A stretch of 13,211 nt of DNA from Monoraphidium neglectum (GCF_000611645.1 NW_014012371.1:1-13211), one strand, 5' to 3'; counted from the stretch's first letter, positions 1 through 9,636 are shown. The notes: generated from the letters alone by a model not told the origin. Program-made: numbers and translations.

Positions 1-2
1 CG

Positions 3-1462
3 CCGCAGCGGCCGCAGGGCGCGGCCGCCGCCGCCGCCGCCGGGTTCTTCAGCCCCGCGACCGCCGCGGCCGCCGCCGCCGCCGCGGGCGCGCACGGGCT
101 GTCGCTGCCTGGCGCGCTCGGCGGCCTGCTGTCCCCCGGCCCGCCCCTCCCCTCGTCCTACGCCAGCCCGCTCCCTTGGGGCGCCGCCGCCCCGCGGGCC
201 TTCGGCCTCGGCGGCGCCGCGGGCCCGCTCGGCGCCGCGGCGTCGCCCGCCGCGGCCTTCCCACCCGCGGTCGGCGCCTTCGGGCCCGCGCAGGAGCTTT
301 TTGGGGCGGTGTCTGCCCGCGGCTTCTCCGCGGATGGGACGCCGGGCAGCCTCGCTTACGGCGGCGCAGCAGCGGGCCGCGGCGGGAGCGGCGGCGGCGG
401 CGGCGCGGCGTTCTTCTCGCGGCGCCAGGCGCAGCTGCTCGAGGAGCAGCAGCGCAGGCAGCTCGCGGACGCTATCACGACCGCCGGGTTCGCCAGCGGC
501 GCCGGCGCGCTCCCCGGCGGCGCCTTTCCGTCTCTGCCGCAGCTGCAGCCGCACGCGGCGTCCGGCGCGCCGGGCGGGCTGTTCGACTTGGCCGCGGCGT
601 CCCAGGGCTTAGGCGGCCTCCTGTACGGCGGCCCTGACGCCGCTGCGCCCGCGCCGCCGCCGTTCGGCGCGGCTGCGCCTCCGGCGTGGGGCGAGCCGCC
701 GCCGCAGCGCAGGGCGCCCGAGCCGCTGTCGTCCCCGTTCGCATCCGCCCTGCCCGGTGCCGCGCCGCTGGCGGGGCTCGGCTTTGATCCCCAGCTCGGG
801 GCCGGCGGTGCCCTCGGCGGGCCTGGCGGGCTGGGCGGGCCTTACGGCTTTGGCGACCTGTCGGGCATGGGCGCCGGCGGCGCGGCCGGCCATCCCTCCA
901 TGCTGAACTGTCTCCAGAGGGTGGGTGTGGGAAGCGCACGCCTGCTAAGGCTCGTCGGTTGTTCATGGAACGCTCGCCGCCCCGCGCTACCCCCTGCCTG
1001 CACGCTTCAGAGTGCATGCTTTGACCGCTGAAGCGCGGCCGGCCGCCTCCGCGGTCGCACGTGGGAGCCCTCATACCACGTCGTCGTATGAAAAAAAAGA
1101 AGAAAGAACATATGCTGACGCGCGCTCTCTGTCGGCCCTCCCTCCCCTCTTCCCCTGGACCCAAACATGTGGTCCCGCAGCTCGAGCTGATGCGTGGCGC
1201 CGGCGCTGAGCAGTACCCGCTGCTGAGCAGCTTCCTTAGCCCCGAAGGCGGACCCCAGCCAGAGGGCAGTCTCCACAGCAGCGCCGGCGCCGGCGCCGGC
1301 GTGTGCGTGCCGGGCGGCGGCGAGGGGCCGCCGTCCGCAGGCGACAGCGGCGGAGACTTTGAAGGGAGCGCCGGCGACGGCGGCGGCGACGTGCGCGGGA
1401 CGCCGGCGAGCGGCGCCCGCGGCGGCGCCGTCGACACCGGCTCGCTCCCGGACGAGCTGTAG
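3..1462 (+). CDS. 3' part of a low-complexity Ala/Gly/Pro-rich protein, two exons
   Basis: The 5' end lies outside the window. The frame is open from base 3 to a donor after base 920 (AGG|GTGGGT). It resumes at 1181 after a pyrimidine-rich acceptor ending CCCGCAG and stops at TAG 1460-1462. Both junctions are phase 0, giving LNCLQR|LELMRG across the splice; the intron is 260 nt. About 400 residues are visible. They start with Ala-rich runs, continue through Gly/Pro/Leu-rich segments, and include one charged helical stretch (RRQAQLLEEQQRRQLADAI, about bases 420-480). The C-terminus is acidic, rich in Gly and Ser, and ends PDEL. No catalytic or binding motif is recognisable, so no function is given. 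The composition would suit a disordered regulatory or scaffold protein, but that is a guess. Support for coding is the long stop-free frame, GC-rich third positions and the phase-compatible splice. Confidence 0.72.
921..1180 (+). other. Intron of the Ala/Gly/Pro-rich gene
   Basis: The donor is GTGGGT and the acceptor is CCCGCAG, preceded by a C/T-rich tract at about 1137-1160. The interior has an A-rich patch (bases 1091-1110) unlike the surrounding exons. Reading through the donor would add about 36 unrelated residues and then a stop at 1029-1031, whereas splicing joins two frames of the same composition. Confidence 0.7.
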
Positions 1463-1774
1463 GCAGCTTCCGAGCATCTTCCCAGGCACGCCTGAACCCC
1501 GCTGTGGGACCACCTACAACAACGCCAAGGGGTGTATCAAGGCGGGGGGGCGCCGCCCTATAGTTGTGGTGGCACTCCCGAGTGTCGCTGCCGACCCGTC
1601 AGCCCTTGCAAGCAACCTGGGCGGCGTGTCCTCTTGCTGCTGCCCCCACCTTTTCGGTGGATTTTGTGGCGGGAGCCTGCGGTCCTGCTGTCGACCCTCC
1701 GCTCCGTCATAAAAGCTGACTGTAGCCTATACGTGTGTATTCCGGCAGAGCTTGCTTGCTAGCTTAGGCAGGTC

Positions 1775-1838
1775 GCAGGAGTGCAATGCCGTGCCTACGC
1801 AGGAGTGCAATGCAGACCCACTCGCAGGAGTGCAGTGC
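1775..1838. repeat. Short tandem repeat, three copies, period 24-25
   Basis: GCAGGAGTGCAATGC occurs at 1775-1789 and 1799-1813, and with one change (GCAGGAGTGCAGTGC) at 1824-1838. The bases between copies are only loosely alike. It lies about 310 bases past the stop codon of the upstream gene, so it may be in its 3' UTR. Confidence 0.85.
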
Positions 1839-3265
1839 AGCGCGGCGCGGCGCGTGGCACCATTTGGGAGTGCCTCGCGTCGCAGCCTGAGCCGGTCTTT
1901 GACTGTCTGGAGCAAAGGCGGGGCACGCCCTCGCCGCCCCGGCCTGACCCCTCCTCCTACCCCATACGCGCCCTTCTTGTCCCCGCTCAAAACTTCCTGG
2001 CCAAGCGCGTTTGTTTGTGTGTGCACACCTCGCGCCCAGCTTCTGGTGACGACATCCCCATGACCCGCGGCTGATTGTACCTGATACCACCCAGCGCCTG
2101 TGCCCCTTCTGCCTGCATGCTCGAACCCATTGCACTACCGTGTCCTGCGTCCCCCCTGCCTGCATGCCTGAAAACAACAGCTGCCTTGCGCCGCCCTCGC
2201 CTTGCGCCGCCCCACCTGGCCGCCCCGCTCCTCCCTGCAGTGCTTTTCTGGCAGTGGCCAGCCCCCTACCGATAGAGGAATTAGACCCACCTCGCGCCCT
2301 CGCACTGCCGCTGGTGCTTCATAAAATTGCCACACACACGCCCAAACAAACCGCCCGCCCGCCCGATGGGCAAGATGGGCGGCGAGTCTAGATGCCTGGA
2401 AAGCATTGACTGATAGGCAGGCCTGCTGTTTCCAGTGTGTCTCTGCCCTTTTTCGTTATTTCTGGCTGTCTGCTGGGCTTGGCGGCTTATGCCCCCCTGC
2501 TGCAAGCCCGGCGTTTTGCGTGCCTCGAATGCATTGTGGGCGCACGAGTGCCTGTGCATAATGCTGGAGGATTGTGCTGGCGCGCGTCTGTGTGCACCCA
2601 CCGGCCTGTGATGACTGATGAGCAGCCCCATATAATCCAACAGGCGTGCTCAAATCATAATCACCCGGCTGTGCACCTGTACTGGCATCTGATGTGTACA
2701 GCCTCAGCCTCTGCCGCGTGCCGTGCTGCCAAGCAGAGCCTTATCAACTCCGCATCTCTGTGCTCTTGGCCTTGCGCCTGCGCCGCAGCTCACGCCCGGT
2801 TCATCCTGCACTTGCCTGTGACATCAAGGGTGCCCGTGCAGTGCTTTTTATGCGCATCCGAGAACCCCGAGAGGGGATGCCTGAACACAAACGAACTTGT
2901 GCCGCGGGCGGCCGCCCACGCACACACCGGCGACGACGCCTCAGAACGCGGCGAACGTGAGTCGGAGGATTCGTGCAGCCCAGGGTCCCAACGCCCGGAG
3001 CCGTCGCATATCATCAGCTCCCACTATCAGGCTCCTGCATCTGGTGTTTGGGCCTGCTTCTGAGTGACGCGCCTTGCGCCCCAACCACTGCATGCAGGCG
3101 GGTTGCGTCTGCCCCTCTGCCGATTGCTGTGCTTTGCTGCATTTTGCGTAGGCACTCGGGATTTGTGGGGTGGAACGAGACACTGGCAGGAGCAGTACCG
3201 CGCAGCCTTGCATGGCCCAGCGCAGCAGGAGAGCGGGCCGGAAAACTGCGCATGGTGAGAACCAC

Positions 3266-3270
3266 TTACA
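3266..3270 (-). other. Candidate TGTAA polyadenylation signal for the SWS1 gene
   Basis: TGTAA is read on the minus strand about 390 bases downstream of the SWS1-like stop codon. TGTAA is the usual polyadenylation signal of green algae (established knowledge). A five-base word occurs often by chance, so this is only a candidate. Confidence 0.3.
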
Positions 3271-3657
3271 CAGCACTGTTATCTGCATGCCATGCGGCTG
3301 GTCGCGCCAGCCAGTTACGTGACGCAAGAGGCCTGTTTTTTGGGGTGTTGGTTGCTGGATCGGGCGGCCTGGCCGGCCTTGATTGGTGCCGCCATTTATT
3401 GGCGGCGCTGCCAGGCGCGTGGCCCCCCAACTGCAGTTTACTGCTGCGGGCCGTTGTTGTAACAAAGCCTGCAAACGTGCGGCGTCCTTTTCAGGGCAGG
3501 GCTCCGAACATGCATCGAGCACAACACAGAGGGGCGACAGCACTTCAACACGGCGGTGCGTCCCGCAGCAGGCGCCCCAAACCGGGTAGCCTTGAACAGG
3601 CCGGCACCAACCTTCAAGGCAGAGGGCGCTGCAGCGGCGGCGCCGCCCAACCGGTCA

Positions 3658-4938
3658 TCACGCCTCCAGCAGCATGTTGGCCAGGATCCCGTCATCCACT
3701 GGGGTGACGGGGCAGGCCTTCAGTATCCAGGCCAGCCGCGCCGCCAGCTGGTGCTTGCACTGCGCCGGAGGGACGTGCGGGCGGGCAGAAGACCGAGCGC
3801 TCGCGCCTCTCAGAGCGGTCTACTCGGGGGGCTGGCCGACGCAGCCGGCGCGACGCGCTACGAATCCACACAGGAGGGGCATCATTGGTGTGCGCTCCCG
3901 GGCTGCCTGGGCCCCCAGCAGGCGCATCGGGGGCGGCTCACATATGGGGCCTCCGACTTGCAAACAACCTCAAAGTGGTGGGCCTGGCAGGAGCAGTAGT
4001 GCCGCGGCAGGGTCATGTGCTGCCCCGACTTCCCGTGGACCTGGCCGGCGGCGCGGCGAGCAGGGGTAGGGCGGGGCAGGGCAGGGCGGGGCGGCGCGCT
4101 CGGCGGGGGGCAGCGGGATGGGGAGGGCTCGAGGCTCGCGTGAGTGCAGGGCCTCGGCGGGGCTGGGGGCATAGCTGGGTGGCAACGGCTCGAGGCTCGC
4201 GTGCGTGCAGGGGCGTAGCGTGTTGGGACCGCCGCCTGCCTGCGGCGGCCTCGCTCGGGTGTGTCGCGGCGCCTCGCGACAGGCGTGCGCTATTGGTGCG
4301 CGAGTGTGCTGTTGGGGCCGGGGCGGGGCGGGTGCGGAAAGTCAGTCCAAACAAGGCGGCCCCGACCTGGAAGACCCGGCGCCCGCTGGCGTCCCCTTGG
4401 AAGCAGTGCACCGCGCCCTGGTCCACCAATTGGAGCGCCTTTGACCAGTTCCGGCCCAGCAGCAGGCTCAGCCTGAGCACGTAGGAGGGGGAAGGGAGCG
4501 GCGGCGGGGTTTTTTTGGGGGGGGGGGTGCTCGAGCCGTAGCTCTGCCTAGTGGGGCTGTGGGCTTCGCTGTGTTGCAGCGGCGAGTTGCTGGGTGCAGG
4601 TGGAGGAATTCGCCACAGTCCTTGCGCGGGTGGCAGCGCGGCTGCACGTGGGGGGCAACGGCGCCCCTACTCACTTGACAAGGTCTGTATCAGCGACTGC
4701 GCAGGCGATGGCATGGGAGGGGTTTGACGCACTATTGGGGGGCAGCTCGACAAGCACGCATCGCCGGCCACACACAGCAGCCACTGCAGGGAGCCTGCTG
4801 CAACAGAAACGGAGCACCGGTCTGTATGACAGCTCAAGGATCACCTTGCCCGCTGTCGATCACTTGTGCTTCGAGCTCTTGGAAGCATTGGTCAGCAACC
4901 CTGTGGGCCGGTGCGGCGATGCAGGGGGCGGGCGGCAT
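3658..4938 (-). CDS. SWS1: SWIM zinc-finger protein of the SWS1/ZSWIM7 family, five exons
   Basis: Exons on the minus strand are 4938-4845, 4696-4675, 4472-4367, 4040-3942 and 3759-3658. Joined, they give 140 residues, matching the usual size of ZSWIM7. Exon ends fit in phases 1, 2, 0 and 0. Family signs are, in order: a helical N-terminus (FQELEAQVIDSGQVADTDLV), LSLLLGRNWSKALQLVDQGAV at about 40-60, SGRRVFQV at 68-75, then the zinc-binding SWIM motif C90-S-C92-x15-C108-K-H110, followed by QLAARLAW. The family works with SWSAP1/RAD51 paralogues in Shu-type complexes that help load RAD51 in homologous recombination. The start ATG is the first in frame after a TGA at 5019-5017. Exon 2 is only 22 nt. 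The exon 3 donor (CAG|GTCGGG) is weak, but the phase and family alignment support it. The DXO-like gene lies upstream on the same strand, 536 bases away. No regulatory element is evident. Confidence 0.93.
4126..4212. repeat. Direct repeat of 26 bp, two copies, in SWS1 intron 3
   Basis: GGCTCGAGGCTCGCGTG followed by (A/C)GTGCAGGG occurs at 4126-4151 and again at 4187-4212, differing at one base. The period is 61. Both copies lie inside the 326-nt third intron, in G-rich sequence. Confidence 0.85.
4510..4527. repeat. T7G11 homopolymer pair in SWS1 intron 2
   Basis: On the gene's strand it reads C11A7. It starts about 54 and ends about 37 bases before the exon 3 acceptor, where it extends the pyrimidine tract. 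Confidence 0.95.
4675..4696 (-). other. SWS1: 22-nt microexon of the SWS1-like gene
   Basis: The exon lies between an acceptor GCGCAG and a strong donor GTGAGT. With one base from exon 1 and one from exon 3 it encodes VADTDLVK. This restores the alignment with the family segment before the LSLLLG helix (human ZSWIM7 has IPDEYLLSL there). Skipping it would shift the frame. Confidence 0.85.
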
Positions 4939-5474
4939 GTGGGGTCTGCTGACACTGTCAGCAGCGGCGGGAACGCAAGACGCCGGCGACGCAGCAGGGC
5001 CCCCAGCTGATCGCTCTCACTGTGGGACAGTGGGCATGCTGGTGTTTGAAGAAGGATCTAGCCGCGCTGCTGGGCTGTGAAGATCCATTTTACACTGTGG
5101 ATTGTGAAGGGGGAGTTGTGGAGCAGCGACACACGACGCTAACGAGCATATGTCACTCATCAGGCATCTGCAATTGTCAACGTACTGTACGGAGAAATGT
5201 TGCCCACCAGATCTCGAGATCGAACTGGCTTGCACTACTGAAGTACTGAGCCACGCACGCCTTGCACTTGGTTGCCCGTGTATTACAATGAGCTTGAATC
5301 CGTTGCATCAGACAGACCCGATATGATATACGGTAACCAGACTCGATCAGGCATCTGGAGGTCAAGACAGTCAACCCGTTGCACGATTGCACCCAATTCA
5401 CGTAGTGCCCGACCTGCATGGTAACTGCATTTGGTGCTGGCGGCTGTATCAGATGCTTTGAACTCTTTCGTTAC
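4939..5474. other. Spacer between the SWS1-like and DXO-like genes
   Basis: These 536 bases should contain the DXO 3' UTR and the promoter and 5' UTR of the SWS1-like gene. Composition is near 50% GC with stops in all frames. On the minus strand a short frame with ATGs at 5088 and 5037, ending at TGA 5019-5017, lies just upstream of and in register with the SWS1 start. It could be an upstream open reading frame if transcribed. I see no recognisable TATA box or operator. Confidence 0.6.
5283..5287 (-). other. Candidate TGTAA polyadenylation signal for the DXO gene
   Basis: TGTAA is read on the minus strand about 190 bases past the DXO-like stop. A second copy lies at about 5088-5092. The distance suits an algal 3' UTR, but the word is short and may be chance. 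Confidence 0.3.
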
Positions 5475-7876
5475 TCAAGTGCCGGCCTCCTGCTGCTGCG
5501 GCTCCCCTTTGCTGCCTGCAACCTCCACCTCGGCCCCGCCGCCCGCCACGTTCTCTGCAGCCCCCGCGAACGGCAAGAGCCGCCGCAGCCGCGCCGCCAT
5601 CGCCCCGCCCGGCGCCTCCCGGCACGCCACCACGCGCCGCGCAGGGTCATGCTCGAACCGCAGCTGCGCCCCCTCGCCCGCGCGCGCCGCGCGCTCCCGC
5701 ATCCACGAAAGGCACTCGTCCCCGAAGCGCAGCAGCATGTTCGCGTCCCAGGGCTGCGTGGCGCGGGCGGACAGCTCTGGCAGCTCCTGCACCGCGACCG
5801 TGTGGACCCGCACCAGCGTGCCTTTGTCGTCGCGGGCGCCGAGGGCGAGCTGCTGCACGCCGGCCAGGAACGACTGCACCCACCTGGGGGCGGCCAAGGG
5901 GGGCGGGGAGCACGCAGCCGGGGATGCGAGTGAGCTCGTGCCATCTGTGGCCACGCGCCGGCTGTTGAGGCCTGACACACGCGGTAATGCAATCACAGAG
6001 ACCATTCTTCAAGCGTTAGGCAATTGCATTTTGGCACATGTCACATGCAGCTGCCTAGGCCGCTCTGGAAGGCCAGTGCGCCGGCTAGACGACCCCAACG
6101 GCTGTTCCCAATGCAGCCCCACCCGCACCATCTTGGGTGCTTCTGGCTGTAGATGTTTGCCTCCGCCCGCGGATGCCCCGGGATCTTGTAGCACTTCAAC
6201 TCAACGTACTGCGGTCGCTGTTCCTGCTGCTGCTGCTGCTGCTGCTGCCCCGGTGCCCCGGCACCGCCTGTTGGTGCCGCAGCCGCGTCGATCTCTGCCG
6301 CCATGACAACGCGGTGGCGGCCCAGCTTGTAGCGCACCACGGTTGCAAATTCGCTGGTCGCATCCACCTCCTCCAGGTCACCTGTGTATGTGTGTGTGTA
6401 TGTGTGTGTGTGTGTGTGTGTGCGCGCGCGACTGTGCGCGTGCGCAGGCTCGCGCCTGTGCGTGCGTACCATCGGGATGACAATGGGGGTGGGGAGGGTG
6501 GTTGGACACCTGCTTAACTCAGCATGTGCACTCGGCAACTTGCACGCACGCATGCACACACACACATGTATTAGAGCGTGTGCACACAGTACTTCACAGG
6601 GGTCCGCGCGCGTGCGCACCCACAAGAACCTGTGCATCACGAACATGAGTGAAAGGGCGCAAGCCGGCCCGGCCGCTCAGGGCAGCAACACAACTCCCAC
6701 CAGTGCAGAGCGCCTCAAATTTGTAGCCGTAGTAGCACATGCGGTCCTGGTCCGGCCAGGTCTTGTTGTCTTGCCCCGCCTTGACGATGTCTAGGAAGAG
6801 CGTGCCCCCCTGCAGGCAAGGGGGGCAGGGGTGGTGACACTGACTGTGAAGCGATGGGGGGGACCTCTTGTGCGGAGACCCCTTGTGTTATCACTCAGCC
6901 CAGGCCCCGCGCTGGTCACTCGAGGAAAGGTCAACAGCATGAGGGCTGGGGCAACAGGGAGAGCGCCGGCGCGGCGGGCTCGGCCATGCCGCGACACGCA
7001 CCAGTAGGCAGGCGTCGATCGTCCACGCGTCGCGACCGCCCAGGGGTGTCAGCAGTACTTTGTTGAGGTTGTTGCGGTATGTCACCACGTTAACGGGCTG
7101 CCGGATCAAGGGGATAGAGCATAGGGAAGGGCGCGCTTGCTCAGTGCGACGGCGTGACAAGTTTGAATTCCAGAAGGGAAAGGCAGACCGGAGGGTGGTG
7201 CCCGCGGACGCAAGGTCGTCTAACTACGGCCGCAAACGATGGGTGAAGAAGGGCTTGCGGTAGCCCGTGCGGGGGGGGGGGACCGGCGGTGCCGGCACTG
7301 TGTGTATTTGTACCCTCGCACGGCATGCATTGCCTTGGGACGCCCCAGCGGGCGCGAGCGGGGCGTCGTACCCCCCAGTCAACGCCTGCGATGCTTGCTG
7401 CTTGAACAATGGTGTCTACAGGGGATGCCTCGCCCTCCTCCTTTGCTATGTATTTATCAGGAAAACCGGCGTTCAAGTCAGCAGGCAGCTGCGGCTGCTG
7501 GAACGTCAACAGGCCTGGGGACAGGGGCAGGGGCACGGGTGCATGGTGGGGAACTGCGTGCATCAGGTGCGGTCTGGGCTTCGTCTGTATCTGGTGCGGT
7601 TTGGGCTTTGTCATGCTGTATAGCAAGGGCCACGGAGCAGCATCTGCTTTGTGTTCAGGCTCCTGCTACCTGCAATGATTTCACAATCCCCAGCTGTGGC
7701 CTGCTGCACAACCCACCTGACGTGTCGCCGAACAAGAAGCGGCCGCCTTGGTCTCGCTTTGATGTCTTGGTCCAAACCGTCAGCTGCTTCGGTTGCGTGA
7801 CCGGCACAGGATCTGTGAGTCGCGAGCGCGTATTCATCCACTTGCGGACATCGAATACATCGTCCGACTGAGCCAT
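5475..7876 (-). CDS. DXO1: DXO/Rai1-family decapping nuclease, six exons
   Basis: Minus-strand exons are 7876-7717, 7514-7372, 7097-7002, 6809-6701, 6381-6129 and 5883-5475, with phases 1, 0, 0, 1 and 2. They encode 389 residues, near the family norm (human DXO has 396). Family enzymes remove faulty or non-canonical 5' caps, including NAD caps, from RNA, and many also degrade RNA 5' to 3'. Visible motifs: VTYRNNLNK with Arg109; GYKFE with Glu165; EID with Glu199 and Asp201; YVELK with Glu230 and Lys232; WWVQSFLAG with Gln257. These match the catalytic and RNA-binding residues of DXO, so the enzyme is predicted to be active. N-terminal QPKQLTVW, FLFGDTS and DLNAGFPDKY also match family blocks. 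An insert with eight Gln lies between EID and YVELK. The start is the first ATG before QPKQL. The exon 2 donor (GGG|GTACGA) is uncertain; 7384 is the alternative end and would remove four residues. The C-terminal 30 residues are Ala/Gly-rich and not conserved. Confidence 0.94.
6224..6247 (-). repeat. DXO1: Coding (CAG)8 tract in the DXO gene
   Basis: There are eight uninterrupted CAG codons on the minus strand, followed by GAA CAG. They encode Gln215-222 between the EID and YVELK active-site motifs. Confidence 0.95.
6383..6430. repeat. TG/CG dinucleotide microsatellite in DXO intron 4
   Basis: Interrupted TG repeats run into a short CG run. On the gene's strand the CA repeats abut the acceptor ACACAG of exon 5, so the tract replaces a normal pyrimidine-rich region there. 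Confidence 0.95.
7271..7281. repeat. G11 homopolymer in DXO intron 2
   Basis: Eleven consecutive G (C11 on the gene's strand) lie inside the 274-nt second intron, about 170 bases before the acceptor. Confidence 0.95.
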
Positions 7877-9636
7877 TTCGGCTGGCGTTCTGTTCTGATC
7901 TGAGCAATCTTGCTGTGATGTTACATAACAATTACATGGAAAAGCTTCGTTGCGATGACCTGACCTCTAGATACGACACTGGCCGACGCAGTATCGTGGC
8001 CGCTGAACTGCGTGCTGACGCTGCTGCACACCCGTGCCCGGTGATCCTCCTGGAGCTTGGGAACATTCATCGAGCAGGCACACGGCCTGCTAGAGCAGAC
8101 CTATTTTTTGGGATTTATCATAAACTTGAAATTTGGCACATGCATCTACACACCACGCATGGGTTGCCTCTGGACAACCCCTCCTTGCACCTAGCGCTGC
8201 GTCACTGAGTCAAGGTTGACCGAGTTGTGTCATGCTGCTGTGGTACTTCTGCACCCCGCAGAGGTCGCAATGGCATGCATTCATGCCATCGCACACCATC
8301 CGCCTATCATCACGCTTACAATGCAGGTTTTGACGGGGTGGGTCCCATGCGTGTCCATGAAAGCTCTCTGTGCTGGACATTTTCGTTGGGTGCGTGGCCC
8401 AATCCTGCGGCCGCACAACAGGACATCACGAGCCGGTTGTCGCATGTCCGACATGACACCTGCAGCCACATGACATTTCATTCCATGCGATCATTTGGGG
8501 CAAAGCTTGTGGCGCGCAACCTTGACGTGCAGAGTTTGACCACACAAGCCTGGATGGCTGCAGAAGCGGACGATTGCTGAAGGCTGTAACAAGCTTAATC
8601 CTGGAGGCTGGGATCCGCTTAATACTTGACAGAAGATGAATGGGCAGATGTCGGCCTTGGGGTCACCCTGGCGCGCGGCACGCACACAAAGCCTCGAACT
8701 AGCTAGCGGTGGGGCACGGGCGGCGGAGAGGCGAATAAAGTGAAGTGTTGACGCAAACGACGTTATGGTCTGCTGTGCAGATAGCATGTCTGTTGTCTAT
8801 GGTCTACCAACCAGCTGTTCTGTTTCAGTCAGGGGGAATGTGGTGTCGCTGCGGGCTGGCAGCCGTTTCCCTTGTGTATCGGCACAAACCAACTGTGGTA
8901 CAAACTTTGGGCCAACGCGCTCGGGCCGGAGCATGGCAGCGCTTTCTACACTCCGCACATACTCTAGAAACCGGTAAACATGATTGAAGGAGCATTACTT
9001 GGGAGCTCTAGTGCCTGCATGTTTCCTCACAACAGGCCAACAACCTCGGGGGCCGGCACAACAAGAGGGATTTTGATTTCGTCACAGTTTTGCTGGTGGA
9101 CAGCCTTGCGTCTCTGGCCACCTTCAAGGGCAGGGTTCTGACACGCTTGAGGCGTTAATTGCATAAAAACTTTGCGCCCCTCAATGCCGTGCGCTGCCTA
9201 CCAGCCCAGCGAATTGCAGGCCGCCAGGGTGAACAAGGCAGAACCTGCCCCAGCTCGGCCTAATTGAAGTTCGCTGTCATGTGCAGTCCGGCTGGCAGAC
9301 GGCATGCCTCATCAAAGGGCTTTAACATCAGCTTGATTTTATCAGTAATGCAGCCCTTTACACTGCACTTGCTTCCTGCATGTGAGATTCCTGGTGGGTG
9401 GGTGTGGGTTCGCCTCGTTCTTGGGCACGGGCAGTGGGCACATGTCACACTTCAGCGCGCAATGGAATGCTGGCTTCTGGCCTACACGCCAGACATTCAA
9501 TTGGTGTTTCTTCATGAGAAAGTCTTTTTACACGCTGCAACGCCTCCTTAACCTAAACAACACAGCTTTAAACTTTTCCACCCGCCCCACCGAATAAGAC
9601 GGGTGACAAGCCTTTGTAGTTGCTCAAGCCGCTGCG
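7877..9636. other. Divergent spacer upstream of two genes
   Basis: These 1.76 kb separate the DXO-like start (minus) from the next plus-strand gene. GC content is clearly lower than in exons and all frames are short. Promoters of both genes should lie here, but none is recognisable. On the minus strand a short open stretch near 9362-9260 resembles a hAT transposase tail (separate entry). A 42-base stretch near 8630-8670 on the minus strand, flanked by AG and GT, reads GDPKADICPFIFCQ but has no partner exon. Confidence 0.55.
9260..9378 (-). pseudogene. Possible hAT-transposase C-terminal remnant
   Basis: Read on the minus strand, after an acceptor-like ACATGCAG, a frame of about 38 codons contains KIKLMLKPFDEACRL and then PAGLHMTANFN before TAG. 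hAT transposases often carry a motif of the form LKPF-x-EAT-x-LSG-x-T; the match here is short and partial. Its AT-rich codons (AAA, TTA, AAT) differ from neighbouring genes, which would suit an old insertion. No terminal inverted repeats or other transposase parts were found. It could equally be chance. Confidence 0.2.

Larger units (their letters stand above)
1463..3657. other. Convergent spacer and presumed 3' untranslated regions
   Basis: This 2.2-kb stretch lies between the stop codons of two converging genes. Base composition drops to mixed GC, with many stop codons and CA/TG-rich words. It holds a three-copy tandem repeat (1775-1838) and two copies of CTGCCTGCATGC about 46 bases apart (near 2110 and 2155). 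Open frames here, including one of about 208 codons at 2437-3063 on the plus strand, show no recognisable motif and no biased third position. I call none of them a gene. No TGTAA signal was seen on the plus strand near the upstream gene's stop. Confidence 0.6.

Noticed and set aside
475..1437. Minus-strand open frame of about 320 codons
   Set aside because: It lies antisense to the Ala/Gly/Pro-rich exons and is Arg/Pro/Ala-rich, as expected of reverse frames in high-GC coding DNA. It also runs through the intron with no change in character.
1775..1838. CRISPR-like regular repeats
   Set aside because: There are only three short copies with about 10-base gaps in a spliced eukaryotic genome; it is an ordinary short tandem repeat.
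2437..3063. Plus-strand open frame of about 208 codons
   Set aside because: It lacks an ATG start at its 5' end, is rich in Cys and His, and shows no motif; it fits untranslated or intergenic sequence.
4594..4680. Plus-strand stretch reading VEEFATVLARVAARL
   Set aside because: It looks helical but lies inside intron 2 of the minus-strand SWS1-like gene, has no acceptor or start for a gene, and the frame soon loses its character.
5431..6306. Plus-strand open frame of about 291 codons
   Set aside because: It is antisense to the last two DXO exons, whose catalytic motifs are clear on the minus strand.
8216..8580. Overlapping plus-strand open frames in the divergent spacer
   Set aside because: They are rich in Cys, His and Met, with mixed codon use and no recognisable motif or matching splice sites.
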